DNA of 64,000 nucleotides from Pyropia yezoensis (Eukaryota; Rhodophyta; Bangiophyceae; Bangiales; Bangiaceae): positions 4,036,590 to 4,100,589 of the forward strand of contig CM020619.1 of the NCBI GenBank assembly GCA_009829735.1. Reading direction: 5' to 3'. Of the stretch, positions 53,900 to 64,000 are shown one piece after another (within the stretch, counting starts at the first letter, position 1; each line of letters begins with the position of its first letter). Both the position numbers and the translations under genes were made by a program. The notes beneath the pieces were generated by a model. That model saw only the letters and a program-made list of their open reading frames with translations, searched no databases and was not told the origin of the DNA.

Positions 53900-54485
53900 A
53901 ATGCCAGATGAGATTGGGTATCAGCAGCGGAGCAAACAGAAGTATCAGGGCTTTTCTCGGAAATTCCGACCCCATCGGCACCAGTCGCATGATTGTACAA
54001 CTGATCTGGGAACATAGGGCATGCGATGGAGCAAAAACGAGCGAGATTGTAGGAGAAAACAAGTGTGTTCTGATCAACCAGCGTTCTGTTCGAGTCCCAC
54101 TGACGCCGCAGCCAATCAATCCCTGCCTGAGGTCTGAGGGCCGCAGCAGTCTATTGGTGACTGTTTATCTACTTGTATTGCAGAGCCCCGAACTTGGCCT
54201 CATGGGGACAACAACAAAAACAGACCGATGGCATGCCTCAGATGACGCACCTCTGACCAATGACTGCTCCGCGTTGCTGCGCAAACAGTGCGATCTGAGA
54301 TTTTCTCAAGACTTCTGACTGCATGGAAGAGGGAATCGGCCCAGATGCGACCTGTCTCACTGTTCTTGTGTGGATTGGGCCGAGATGGGCGAAAACCCGG
54401 CGAGATCGACCGAGAAAACAACAGCGATCTGACCAACCAGCGCTCGGTACAAAGCCAGCTGAAGCTGCAGCCAATCATGGCCTTG
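53900..54485 (+). repeat. Two diverged direct copies of a ~350 bp unit
   Basis: Segments ending near 54125 and 54485 share GCGAGATNG-NN-GAGAAAACAA, then ACCAGCG/CTC, then CCGCAGCCAATCA / CTGCAGCCAATCA, and upstream TTTTCTC, CCGA and GACNGCA blocks in the same order. Similarity is partial, so the duplication is old. Confidence 0.55.
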
Positions 54486-55700
54486 TCACCGACTGCGAGC
54501 TAGAGCACGCTATTGTTCTGACTTCTGCTGCTTGCACGCGATTGGCTCCTGGTCATGTTGTTACGCTCTTGCTGTTGTCGCCATGAGACAAAATTCGGGG
54601 AACTGCAGTAAGGTTGGCGCAAGCTCTTATTTATGCACTCGCGCTCCGGTTCAGATCGGCCACATGAAATAGGCACTCAGCAATCAGGGTTGGCGCCTCG
54701 TTATTCAATCAAACCAAATCAACGGTGAATTGGCATTGAATTTAATGAAGGTCGAAAGAGGACAGGTTGAATTCAACTCTCAACGTGGCACAACGTGGCA
54801 TAGTTTCTGGCAGAGGTTCATCGCTCAGTAGAGGCGGTATTGCGGGCGCAGCTGGTCCCCAACATGCTAACCTCGCCAAGTGTCCCCCGCTCTCCTCCAG
54901 TGTCCGCTTCAGGCCGTTCAATCGTTCGCTGCTGGTATACTCCTGCCGCTGACCGTTCCGCACACAAGTCGACAGGTTCAGCTTCCCGTCGTCCCGGCGA
55001 AGCCACCCGAGAAGACCATGTGCCGCTTGAGCGTCTCAGCGTCTTCTCCTGTTAGCACCGGCAGACGGCACGCTCGCAGTCAGAGCGCATGGTCGCATGT
55101 TTCCTCACCGGGTCATGGTGACCCAATTAGAAGTCAGAGGTCTAACGACAAGGTGAAGCATCTCACTCAGCTTGTTGCGGAGGAGGGCTCTGCACCGACA
55201 ACAGGCAGCTCCCGAGCATACAGAGCCTGACGGGTTTTTCTGTGCCACGGCACCTCGGGCTTTCCGCCAAGCAGTAGGCATAGCACCTTATTTTTGGCGC
55301 GGTAAGAGGCAGGGCCATCAGCGTACGGGTAGAAGTGCACTGGCAGCCGGGGAGCAGGCGGGCGCTTACCGAAGAGCTCAACGGCATGGCTCTGGAACCG
55401 TCGTCAGGCCTAGGTGTAATTGTATAAACGCGCACTAAATACCAAGCAAGTATAATCAATCACCTTGAATGCGTTGAATTGGAATTGAATTCAACCTCCC
55501 GGATCACATTGGCATTGAATCTGCCAACCCTGTCAGCAATACCGTCCAGGCATTCTTTGATTTTATTGGGTGCTGTGCCAAAAGGCACGTCCCTGAGAAA
55601 TGATCGACCCCGTTGGGCAAGCATCCTGGTTCAGAAACTATGGACCGCGACAATCTCGAGACTTGAAGGCCAATCAGCGCGCAGTATTCCCGGACGAGTT
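54486..55700. other. AT-richer intergenic DNA
   Basis: Clearly less GC-rich than the rest, with TTGAATT and GAATTCAA motifs repeated at 54716-54780 and 55470-55520 and a tandem CAACGTGGCA pair at 54781-54800. No gene recognised. Confidence 0.5.
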
Positions 55701-56133
55701 CGACGCGCTCGACAGTTCAGCCCGTTCCGTGGCCATCTTCTCGACAACAAGCTCCATGCTGCATGCCTCCACCACCGTCGTCAACAGCGCCACCGCCGTC
55801 ACCATGAGCACCACCTTCAGCCTTGCTGGTCTGGGCGTACCGGCCACAGCCAGCTGATCCATCACCCTTCTCTCCTCCCTTGCCGCGATGTTACCGCGAA
55901 GCACGGGTTCTGTCCCCCGCGTCCATCCCCCCCACCGTCGCTTTCCCCCCCCCCCCCCCCCCCCTTCCCCCCCCCCTTCACCCTCAGGTTGACAATGGCT
56001 TGACCCGCCGCCGCGATTGACCGCCGCCGGTCGCGTTAGGCGGTGCCCCTCGGCGGCGGCGCCGGCGATGGCCGCGTCGCGGGCCGGGGCGGCTGTCGCG
56101 ACGGTGGCGCTTTGAGAAGCTACCACCTGGGCG

Positions 56134-57250
56134 TTGCGGGGCGGGCGCGGCAGTGGGGGTGGCGGCGGGCGCGGCGGCGGTCGTACGGGGGGGGGGGGGG
56201 TGCCCCTGGTGGAGGCGGTGGTGGTAGTGGTGGTGGTGGCAGTGGCGGTGGTAGTGGTGAGGGGGGGTGGAGAGGGGGGTGGCGGCAGCGCCGGGCGTGC
56301 GGCCGCGTACGCCGACGCGCTGGCTGTGTTTGACGTCCACGCCAAGGCGGCGGTGGTGGTCGCCCGCGCGGGCGGCGCGGCCGTCCTCGGCCGCCTCGTC
56401 GAGGCGGTCGACGCGGCGGCACCGCCGCGGGGTAGCCCGGGCGGCTGGGGGGATGGTGGCGGGGAGCGCCACGGCGGTGGCGGCGGCGGCGGCGGTGGCG
56501 GCGGCGGGGGGTCGGCTGCCGTGGCGGCGGCGGCGAGCCCGCCCCTTGTGCGCGTTGGCAGCGCGCCGTCGGCGCGGCGGTCGCTGCGCGCGCTCCGCGC
56601 CGACGCCGCGACGGTGCTGCTGGCGGCGGCGGCGGCGTACGAGGCGGACGGCGCTCTGCGGCCGGTGCTGCCGACGCTGCTGCTTGCGGCGGTGGTGCGG
56701 CTGGACCGGGGGGGGGGGTGCCACCGAGGGGAGTGCCGGTGCTCGTGGTGCTGCCGCCGGTGGAGGGGGGGGTGGCGTGGCGGCGGCGCTTCTTGCGGGC
56801 GCCGCGCGGCGGCCGCTGGTCGTGTGGCAGCCGGCGCGGTTTGGGTCCGCCGCCGCCGCACGCGCCGCGCGGCGTGCCGCCGTCGACGCCATCCGCGGGC
56901 TGGTGGCCGCGGCGGCTGCCGCCGCCGCCACCGCCGCTGCCGCCGCCGCCGCCGCGTCGACCGGCGGCGGCGACAGCGGCGGCGGTGGCGGCCGCGGCAG
57001 CGGCGCCGCGTCAACGGCCGCCGCGGTGGCCGCGGCGGCCGGCGCGTCGGCGCACGACGAGACGGCGGGTCTCGACGGCGGCCCGCTCATGGAGTGGGAC
57101 ACGACGCGCGCGGTGCACCACGACTCGATGGCGGGCCTCGTGCGCCAGGGGCGGGACGTGGAGCGCGGCGTGCTCACGCGGGCGGTGCGATGGCCCCTCG
57201 ATGACCGGGTGATTGTGCTTGGCCGCAAGACCGTCGTGATTGTTTACTGA
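56134..57250 (+). CDS. Ala-rich protein, possibly CBS-related, frame broken at G runs
   Basis: Three frames must be joined at poly-G runs near 56709-56717 and 56765-56775. Joined in order they read ADALAVFDVHAKAAVVVARA, then PLVRVGSAPSARRSLRALRADAATVLL, VLPTLLLAAVVRLDR, GVPVLVVLPPV, ARRPLVVWQPARFGSAAAAR and, after an alanine stretch, ETAGLDGGPLMEWDTTRAVHHDSM to the stop after VIVLGRKTVVIVY. The SLRALRADAATVLL segment resembles LVRLLRADAATVALL of the CBS-like gene at 15054-16754, hinting at a relative. The last 60 residues are well behaved and the stop at 57248-57250 is probably real. The 5' end is undetermined. Confidence 0.4.
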
Positions 57251-58107
57251 TGGGGGGGGGGGGGGGGGGTGGGGGGGGGGGGGGGTGTGGGGGGTGGGGA
57301 CTAGAGCTTTAGGGTGCAGGGGGGGTGCTCGTGCCCGGCAGAGGCTGTGCGGTCGTGTGCCGCTACACGTGCCGTGCCGGCCGCCGCGGACTGGTGAGGT
57401 CGGGGGTAGAGGCAGCAGCTGGGGCAGCAGTAGCAGCCACAGCGGCAACGGCGGCGGCGGCGGCGGCCGGGCGTGCCGGCGAGGGGGCAGCGCGGCGCCT
57501 CAAGTGCGGGGCGCCCGCCTTCCCCCCCCCCCCCCCCTTTCCCCCCCGGCCACGATCATCAAAAGCCGCGGCGGCAGCACGGCGGGGGCCGCGCCGCGTG
57601 ACCGCCACGCCCCCCCCCCCCCCATTGCACCGGGGACAAGGAACGAGGGGCGGGAGGGAGGGGGGGGGGGGCGGGGGCGGTGGTGGCGGCCTCAACGAGG
57701 GGTGGAGCCGCAGTCGAGGTGGCGGTGTCACTGGCTGGCGACTGCCAGTGCGTCAGACGGTCCTGGCCGGGGGGGGGGGGGGGGGGGGGAGAGGGGGGCG
57801 TGGCGGCGAGGGGGGGGAGTTTGGAGGAGGGGGGGGAGTGGGGTGGGGTGGGGTGGGGTGGGGGTGGCCGGGAGCGGCGCTGTCGCGGCGGTGGGGGCCG
57901 CCCGCTCCCCCCCCCGCCGCCGTTGCGGCCGCCGACGGGGAGGCCACGTCTGCGCGGCGCCCCACCCACAACAAGCCGCGCTCCCGAGACGAAAAAGAGT
58001 GGGCAAGGGCCAGAGACGTGGGTGGGCGAGGACGAAGGGGGGAGCGGGGGGGGGGGGGGGGGGGGGGGGGGGCCCACTGGGAGGGGGGTGGGGGGAAAGG
58101 GGGGGGG

Positions 58108-58144
<37 letters not shown>

Positions 58145-58730
58145 GGGGTCAAGCTGCGTAGAGGCTGAGGGGGGCTGGCGTCTGCGGCCGCTGGCCGCCA
58201 CCGCCGCCGTTGCGCCATCCACATTGGGGACGGGGCGCCGTGTGGTCACCCCGCCCGTGGGGGGCGCCGCCCCCCTCGTCCGCCCCGCCCGCCCAGCCGC
58301 CTCCCCAGCCGCCCGGCCGACCGGCCAGCCGGCCGCCCCCATCGTGGGCGACGCCCCCCCCCGAGACGCTGGCGTGACACTGGCCGCGAGTGTGGGGGGG
58401 GGGAGGGGGGAACCCCATGGACGGTGTGCGTCCACCCTCCCCCCGCCACGGATGGGGTACGCCCGTTTCCATGGCCTCCCCAGAGGTGGGTCGGGGGGCA
58501 GGGGGGGGGGGGGGGGTGGTGGTCGGGGTCGGTGGTGGCAACGGCGGCTGTGGGGCCTTGTCGTTGGAAGATGGAGGTGCAAAATGGGGTGTGGGGGGTG
58601 GGGCGGGCGGGGGCGGGGAGGGGGGGGGGGGGGGGTTGGGGAGGAGGGGGAGGGCGCACCACGCACCGGGGGCGCGAGGCGGGGGGGGGGGGGGGGGGAG
58701 CGCGCTCGTGCGCACCGACCTGCCCCCGGT

Positions 58731-58772
<42 letters not shown>

Positions 58773-59371
58773 AGCTGGCTAAGGGGGGGGGGGGGCTGCC
58801 CATGAGGGTGGCGAGCCCGCCGCCCCCTCTGGGCGGGACTGGGGCGAGGGGGTGAGGGGGGGATGACCATGCCTCCCTGGCCGCCGCCCGCCTCTCCACG
58901 CACAACACGGACGCGCGACCGGAAAGATCCGCCCTGCAGTGCCCGATGGGGCGTGCGTGGTGCCGTCGGCGCTGGCAGACGAGCCACGGTCGGCGGTCGC
59001 CCGCTCCCGCCCACCAGGCCGCCGCCCACGCACCGCCCCAGCCCCTCGAGGCTGTCGCCGCCGCCGCCGCCGCCGCCGCCGTCGCCGCCGCACTTCAACG
59101 TGCTTCTGACAGCGGCGGCGGCGACGGCAGCGCCGCCACCACCCACGGGGCGGTGGGGGGGGAGGTTGCGCCGCCCTCCCAGCCGCCCTTTCCCCCCCCC
59201 CCCTCCCCACAGCGGGCCTCCTTTTTTTGGTGGAGGAGGAGCCGGCCACGCCTTGTGCGCGGCCTCCCCCCCCCTTCCCCCCCTCACCCCGGCGGGGCGC
59301 CGTGCGCCCGCTTGCCACCTCGAGGCCACCGTCGCCGGCGCCCCGGCGCGCCGGCGCCACGCTGCGACGCA

Positions 59372-59408
<37 letters not shown>

Positions 59409-59600
59409 ACCCCTCATGGGACGTGCGTCGGCCGCCCACCTCGGGCCCCCTTCCCCCCCCCCCCCCCCCCCCCCCAGAACCAAGGTGGGCCAACTTCTTG
59501 GCGGAGGTGGGGACGGGGCGCCCGGCCGGCCGCGGCTTGTCCGCGGCCACCCCCCCCGCCCCTTGCCCACCTTCCTACAGTAGGTGTGTACCCTCCGTGC
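57251..59600. repeat. G/C homopolymer and GGC triplet region
   Basis: Dozens of G runs of 8 to more than 30 bases, especially 57253-57287, 57769-57790, 58048-58070 and 58106-58143, plus GGC runs at 58735-58772 and 59378-59402 and a C run at 59453-59474. Every frame is open, so length means nothing here. Short stretches with mixed composition exist (LGSGGGG end near 59480, EPRWANFLAEV near 59470 plus strand) but no gene can be supported. Confidence 0.8.
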
Positions 59601-60088
59601 GCGCCCCCCCCGACCACGACCGCCGCGACGCGACGCGCGGCGCGACGCTACCAGTGGCAAACGACGACGGCGCCCGCGGGCGACCACGAGCAGACAAGAG
59701 CACCCGCGGGTAAATACCAGCCGGTGTGTCGTGGCATCCGGGACCGTCCTTGGGTTGGATTATCTTGGTACAGCAGTGGGATGGGGGGGGGGGAAGCGGG
59801 GGGGGTTTGTCCTGCACGCGATTATTATTCTCTCTTTAAAATCCAGGTTGAGCACCGCCGACGCCTACAAGTGTCCCGTAGGGCAGCACCTGCCACTCCG
59901 CCGCGCGTAATGGCGGCAGTGAGCACCGACGTCAACGGAGGGGCGGCCGGCGCGGCCGCATGGGGCGGGGGGGGGGAACCACCAGTCCACTGTCCTACAT
60001 ACCTAAAATGTACGCTCTTTCTTGTGCAAGGGAGGGAGGGAGGGAGGGAGAGGTGGCCGTGGCAGCATCCTCGCGACGCGGCCCGTTG
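59601..60088. other. Spacer with promoter-like patch
   Basis: A moderate-GC patch at 59820-59850 (TTATTATTCTCTCTTTAAAA) stands out from GC-rich flanks. No gene. Confidence 0.35.
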
Positions 60089-61564
60089 TTATGCACGAGA
60101 GCCTGTCGGGGGAAGAGGGGGAAAGACGTCGGCAAGGGGTGGGCAGCAGCAGCAGTGGAGGGGCGGAGGGGGAGGGGGGGGAGGGGCACGCCGCGACCCC
60201 CGCCCCCCCACGAAGTGGATCTGCTCTGCACGCAACCGCCGCCGCCGTCGCCGGCCGCCGCGTCTAGGGGGCCCGCGTGAACCGGCCGTTCGCCGCTTGG
60301 TCACCCCCCGCCGCGCCACGGGGAGGGGCACGCCGGCCAGCGACGGCGCCGGCGGCGGCGCCGCCACCGGCGCCGCTGCCCCCGGCGGCGCCGCCGTTGG
60401 TGGCGACGGCAGCGGCGGCGGCACCGCCCCCGTGGCCGCCCACCACCCACGCGCGACCGAGGCGGCGGCGGTCGGCGCGGGGGCGGCCGCCGCGGCGGCG
60501 GCGGCTGCTGCCACGGTGGCGGACGCGGCGGCGCGCTGCCGGGAGCGCCCTGCAAACATCAGTGCCGAGGCGGTCAGCGCCACCGCCCGGCGGATGGTGC
60601 TCGTGGGGAGACGGGACGGAAACCACTCGGGTGGCGACACCCCCTCCGCCGAGCCTCTGGCGGTGGCAGGGGGGGCATACGGCGGGAGCGGCAGGCGGGT
60701 GGCCACCCGGTCGACCGTGCCGGCTTTCACAGCGTCAGCGACCGAGGCAGTGGCCACCGCGTCTGCGCGTGTGGGCACCGTGGGGGTGGCGGCGGCGGCG
60801 GCGGCCGGGGGATTTGCTTCCAAGCTCTGGCGGGTGGCCACCGCACCGACCGCGTCGGCATTGGTCGGTGGCGGCGACGGCGCCACCCGCGGCGGGCTGG
60901 CCCGATGGGGGAGGGCCGTCGTCGAGACCGCCGTCGGCGGCGTGTCAGGCACCAGCGACAAGGCGAACGACCCGGCGTCCTTGGCGGCCACACCCCCCTC
61001 GGCAGGGAGCTCCCACAGCCCCCCCCCCCCCAGCATCCCGCCGTCCGCGCTCGTCACGGCCGACGTGCCCGACAGGCCGAGGAGGTCCCCCCGCGGGTCG
61101 GCGGTCCGGTCCGAATCGGTGGCCTCCCACGACCCCAGCGCGGGGGCCCACAGGTCCTCTATGGCCGCCACGACGGCCGCGTCGTCGACCGTGGCCGCCG
61201 CGGCGGCTGCTACAGACAGGGACGGTACGACCTGCTTGTCCCCGACGACCGGCGGGGCCCCCCAGTGGGGCTCCTCTGCCGCAGTCGCGACGGCGCCGGC
61301 CAGGACGCCCGCCCCGTCGGTGGGCGGCCACGACGGCACCGCGCGGTCGGCGTCGGGGGCCTTGTAGAAGGCGTCCCCCGCGATCGCGTCGCGCTCGTGG
61401 GCGTCGACGGGCTCGGCCGCGGACCACAGGGTGGGGGCGGCGTCGTCGGCCGGGGGGAGCTCCTTCCAGCCCGTCGAGCCCACCGCGCCGTCGCCAAACA
61501 GGTCCCACGGGAGGAGGACCGACAGGTCGCCAGACGAGTCGGCGTGGGGTGGCCAGAGAGACAT
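60089..61564 (-). CDS. Unknown Trp-motif protein with possible membrane segment
   Basis: ATG 61564 opens 491 codons. The first 330 residues are Ala/Asp/Pro-rich with spaced tryptophans in short motifs (MSLWPPHAD, LLPWDLFGD, TGWKELPP, PTLWSAAEP, PHWGAPPVV, DLWAPALGSWEATD, GLWELPAEGG). A stretch RRAVALTASALMFAGRS near residue 335 could be a short helix or membrane segment. The remainder is Ala/Pro- and then Arg-rich and may be beyond the true 3' end or spliced out. The tryptophan motifs resemble those in the tail of the CBS-like protein at 15054-16754. No family recognised. Confidence 0.5.
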   Translation of the reverse strand: MSLWPPHADSSGDLSVLLPWDLFGDGAVGSTGWKELPPADDAAPTLWSAAEPVDAHERDAIAGDAFYKAPDADRAVPSWPPTDGAGVLAGAVATAAEEPHWGAPPVVGDKQVVPSLSVAAAAAATVDDAAVVAAIEDLWAPALGSWEATDSDRTADPRGDLLGLSGTSAVTSADGGMLGGGGLWELPAEGGVAAKDAGSFALSLVPDTPPTAVSTTALPHRASPPRVAPSPPPTNADAVGAVATRQSLEANPPAAAAAATPTVPTRADAVATASVADAVKAGTVDRVATRLPLPPYAPPATARGSAEGVSPPEWFPSRLPTSTIRRAVALTASALMFAGRSRQRAAASATVAAAAAAAAAAPAPTAAASVARGWWAATGAVPPPLPSPPTAAPPGAAAPVAAPPPAPSLAGVPLPVARRGVTKRRTAGSRGPPRRGGRRRRRRLRAEQIHFVGGRGSRRAPPPPPPPPLHCCCCPPLADVFPPLPPTGSRA

Positions 61565-62149
61565 GGTGCCGCGGCGGGAAGGGGAGGGAGCACCACCCGG
61601 GGGCGCGGGGGTGTCTTTGGTCGGTGGACGGGGAGATGGAAAGGAGATGTTATGCAGCCGACCCTGGAGACAAGAGAGGTCTCGTCATACGTGAGGGGAG
61701 CGTCGCTCAAGCCCGGGAAAAGTGCCGGGGGAGGATGACGAGGCGGTCGCGGTGATGTGGCTGAACCGCCGCATACATATCCGGATACCGGGGCTGACGC
61801 CCTCAACTGGCAAGACAGCACGTGCGGGCGCTGTGCGTGCACGTGCGGGTGGGAGCCCTCCTGGGTGGTCTGAAGGGCAGGTCGCCTCTCCGCCTTCAAA
61901 GGGCCCTAAACGCACATGACTGGCGTCATCGGGGGAGCACTCGGATCGGGGGCGTGTGATTGGACAGTCCAGCCGTTACGCATCACCAACGGGCGTCGAG
62001 GGTCGGCACGTGAGTGGTCAAAAACCACCAGCGGGTGTGTGGCTGTGAAGCAGGGAGGACGGGGCGCCGACGGCCTCATAAAAATCCGTGAGGCGGAGTC
62101 GAAGCGGCGCGGATTGCACTCGCTGCGCCTGCGTGCATGTCATAGAAAG
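61565..62149. other. 5' flank, no gene seen
   Basis: Probable promoter side of the minus-strand gene ending at 61564, with moderate GC and no recognisable coding sequence. Confidence 0.4.
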
Positions 62150-62390
62150 AATTATGAGGTGAGGAGGGCACCTCTCTTGTACAGTACATACATCTAGCTG
62201 GTTGCAGAAGAATGAGACGGTCCTCATTTTTTTGAAACCGGCCGTATTTGATTCCACGATGAAAGTTATCTGACGGGCCGATGGGGAACACCCACAGACA
62301 AGTTTCGTGACTTGCATGGCCGGCCGCCCTTGAAGCAGTGTCTGTGTCGCCCCTTGTTCACGCCTAGTTAAGGTGTGCAGCCTGGGTTTC
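62150..62390 (+). repeat. Left arm of foldback (inverted repeat) element
   Basis: 62150-62346 is identical, base for base as I read it, to the reverse complement of 63360-63556 (197 bp). Similarity goes on in patches to 62390 (CACGCCTAGTTAAG, GTGCAGCCTGGGTTTC). The spacer between arms is about 890 bp. No target-site duplication is evident outside the arms. Confidence 0.95.
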
Positions 62391-62441
62391 TTTACACTAG
62401 CCTTTTCAAAGAAACGTGCAGCTCTGTGAGTGGCTGAGAAT

Positions 62442-62472
62442 AAAATTGGGGTTTTTTCACGACCCCAATTTT
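62442..62472 (+). terminator. Hairpin AAAATTGGGG/CCCCAATTTT
   Basis: Perfect 10 bp stem with an 11 nt T-rich loop inside the foldback spacer. Function unknown; the type label is only a guess. Confidence 0.4.
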
Positions 62473-63278
62473 CACCCCACGCCACAGACGCCGTGAGGGA
62501 CCGTCGCGCGCAGCCCCGGTGACGCGGCCACCCGGATCTTGTGCATGAGTGTGTCCCTGCGAGTGAATCTACCCAACCCCTTGCACGACAATTACACCCC
62601 TCCCCACCCTCCCGTCGCCTTGACGCCTCCCCCTTCAACCCCCCCCCCGCCGGAGTCTGAAGGTGACAGCCCTTCCCCCATCAATAACTCCATTCCTGTC
62701 GCTGTTACCCCGGGCATTCTCAGACATCTCTGAGATGCCCCGGGGAAGCGTCTGCAGGTGTACTATGAGGGTCGAAAAGCCTCCGAGATGCAGAGGACAG
62801 TATATCCGCCACCGGTGGTAAAGTCACAGTCATGGGAGGACTGCACCTTCCCCGAGACGTGAAAAAACGCCCCCTGCGCCGGGCCCACCCCTGTTTGACC
62901 TCGCCAACCCCGGGTGTGGCGGGTAGTGAGCCTTTGGGGGGTGCGCCGGGCGAGGGTGGTGGCCTTTGGGCGCTGTGCGAGGGGATGAGGTGGGGTGGGT
63001 GGCACTTCACCAAGGTGTGGTGTTTCGTTCCGGCACCCGTTCTTCGAGGAACGGTTGACTCTCCACTATGCATTCTTTTCTAATCTTTCCCATTCTCACC
63101 TGCCCCACACGGCCGCGACAACGGATGCAGGTGAACACGTGTACATTCTTCAACCTCCTGTGCCTCAAAAGAAGAAAAAGACCTGACATCTCGCTCTTCA
63201 GCCAATGCGGTGACAGCATTGCCTCTCAGAGCGATCGAATTGATCTTCGTCGGCCAATGAGGAGACGAGGGAGCCTGT
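62473..63278. other. Foldback element spacer, no gene
   Basis: Short frames only. Besides the palindrome at 62708-62745 nothing stands out; there is no transposase-like sequence, so the element would be non-autonomous. Confidence 0.5.
62708..62745 (+). repeat. Near-perfect 38 bp palindrome
   Basis: CCCCGGGCAT-TCTCAGA and TCTGAGAT-GCCCCGGGG face each other across a short loop, with one offset base. It lies in the foldback spacer. Confidence 0.85.
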
Positions 63279-63556
63279 GAAACCCAGGCTGCACAAAAAA
63301 GGCCCTCTTAACTAGGCGTGTGTTCTGCCCGCTTCAGCGACGCGGAGGAGAACTATTATCACAGACACTGCTTCAAGGGCGGCCGGCCATGCAAGTCACG
63401 AAACTTGTCTGTGGGTGTTCCCCATCGGCCCGTCAGATAACTTTCATCGTGGAATCAAATACGGCCGGTTTCAAAAAAATGAGGACCGTCTCATTCTTCT
63501 GCAACCAGCTAGATGTATGTACTGTACAAGAGAGGTGCCCTCCTCACCTCATAATT
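63279..63556 (-). repeat. Right arm of foldback (inverted repeat) element
   Basis: Reverse complement of 62150-62390, with about 37 extra bases at 63285-63359 relative to the left arm. Both arms keep the same open stretch of about 63 residues (AMQVTKLVCGCSPSARQITF onward) reading toward the outer end. It is unclear if it is coding. Confidence 0.95.
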
Positions 63557-64000
63557 AGCGAAGCTACTATACGAGATGGACACCCTTAACGTCGATTCGT
63601 GGCTCACAGTCGCCCTCAGCTTGACGTCAATAGGGGCGCTGATTGGTCAATTGGAGGGTCGGGCACGGGAAGCTTGAATAGCTCTGAGCCGCACGTTCTC
63701 CGGCGCTGCGACATGATTGACGGCGAATAGACGGCGAACGTCGTTCGAAGTTTGCCGTTCACCAAGCAAGTACTTGCAATTTCCTCGGTCTTTCTTGAAA
63801 AGTACTGTTGCTGGAGCACGCACATCCGCGTATGTGGAATCTTGGTGTGGCGAGGCGCGGCAGCCTCATGTGGAATCTCGGCATGGCTCCCCGCGCGAGC
63901 ACCACGTTCTGAGGCCGCCCCCACCGGTCCCAACGCGGCGGGGCCCCCCTCCTCGCACAGTTTGGGCGCAGGCATGTTCCACGCCCGTGGGCCCACGGGA
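63557..64000. other. Right flank, no gene seen
   Basis: Moderate GC, short frames only. A minus frame to 63996 is open but featureless. Confidence 0.4.

Noticed and set aside
54081-54100. tRNA B-box-like GTTCGAGTCCC
   Set aside because: No A-box, acceptor stem or anticodon arm around it; the same holds for GGTTCGAAT near 2240.
58863-61367. 834-codon plus-strand open frame
   Set aside because: It runs through homopolymers and opposite the better gene at 60089-61564; its composition follows base content, not a protein family.

Overview
This is GC-rich nuclear DNA from a eukaryote. Supporting signs are GT-AG intron signals, Kozak-like ATG contexts, TATA boxes, a chromovirus (Ty3/gypsy) retrotransposon, a Plavaka-like DNA transposon relic, and SET, CBS-like, armadillo and PIF1 proteins. 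GCC/GGC triplet runs, poly-G/C tracts and minisatellites are everywhere. A GC-rich alga or protist fits (a bangiophyte red alga is one candidate), but nothing here fixes the species.

Layout. 1-7479 and 8828-16304 are two copies of an 8.83 kb unit, separated by a 376-N gap and a 972 bp single-copy piece. Each copy holds a minus-strand membrane-protein gene, a minisatellite, a small acidic-tailed ORF plus a SET-domain gene (both plus), and a convergent CBS-like gene (minus). The copies differ mostly by indels in short base runs, and the frame breaks fall at different places in each, so assembly duplication of two haplotigs is more likely than a real tandem duplication. 17.7-19.35 kb carries a repeat-rich low-complexity protein gene, and 20.5-20.9 kb a short minus-strand gene with an excellent start context.

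21019-31838 is an almost intact 10.8 kb chromovirus on the minus strand: two 363 bp LTRs, PBS, gag, a G GGA AAC -1 frameshift site, pol (protease, RT, RNase H, integrase, chromodomain), an 815-codon ORF on the opposite strand between pol and the 3' LTR, and a polypurine tract. Its whole interior is packed with short perfect palindromes and hairpins, the most unusual signal in the window. It truncates the 3' end of a Plavaka/CACTA-like transposase relic (31.84-34.8 kb) that has a 39 bp minisatellite upstream. 

36-38.3 kb holds an armadillo-repeat gene with broken frames. 39.4-42.0 kb is a PIF1-family helicase, 43.5-46.35 kb a long repeat-containing unknown protein, 48.45-51.0 kb a multi-pass membrane protein, and 51.9-52.3 kb a small secreted 12-cysteine protein with a TATA box. 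55.9-61.6 kb is dominated by G/C homopolymers with two gene candidates. A foldback element with identical 197 bp arms lies at 62.15-63.56 kb.

Many real reading frames are interrupted at G/C runs, which suggests residual indel errors; gene limits here should be taken as approximate.
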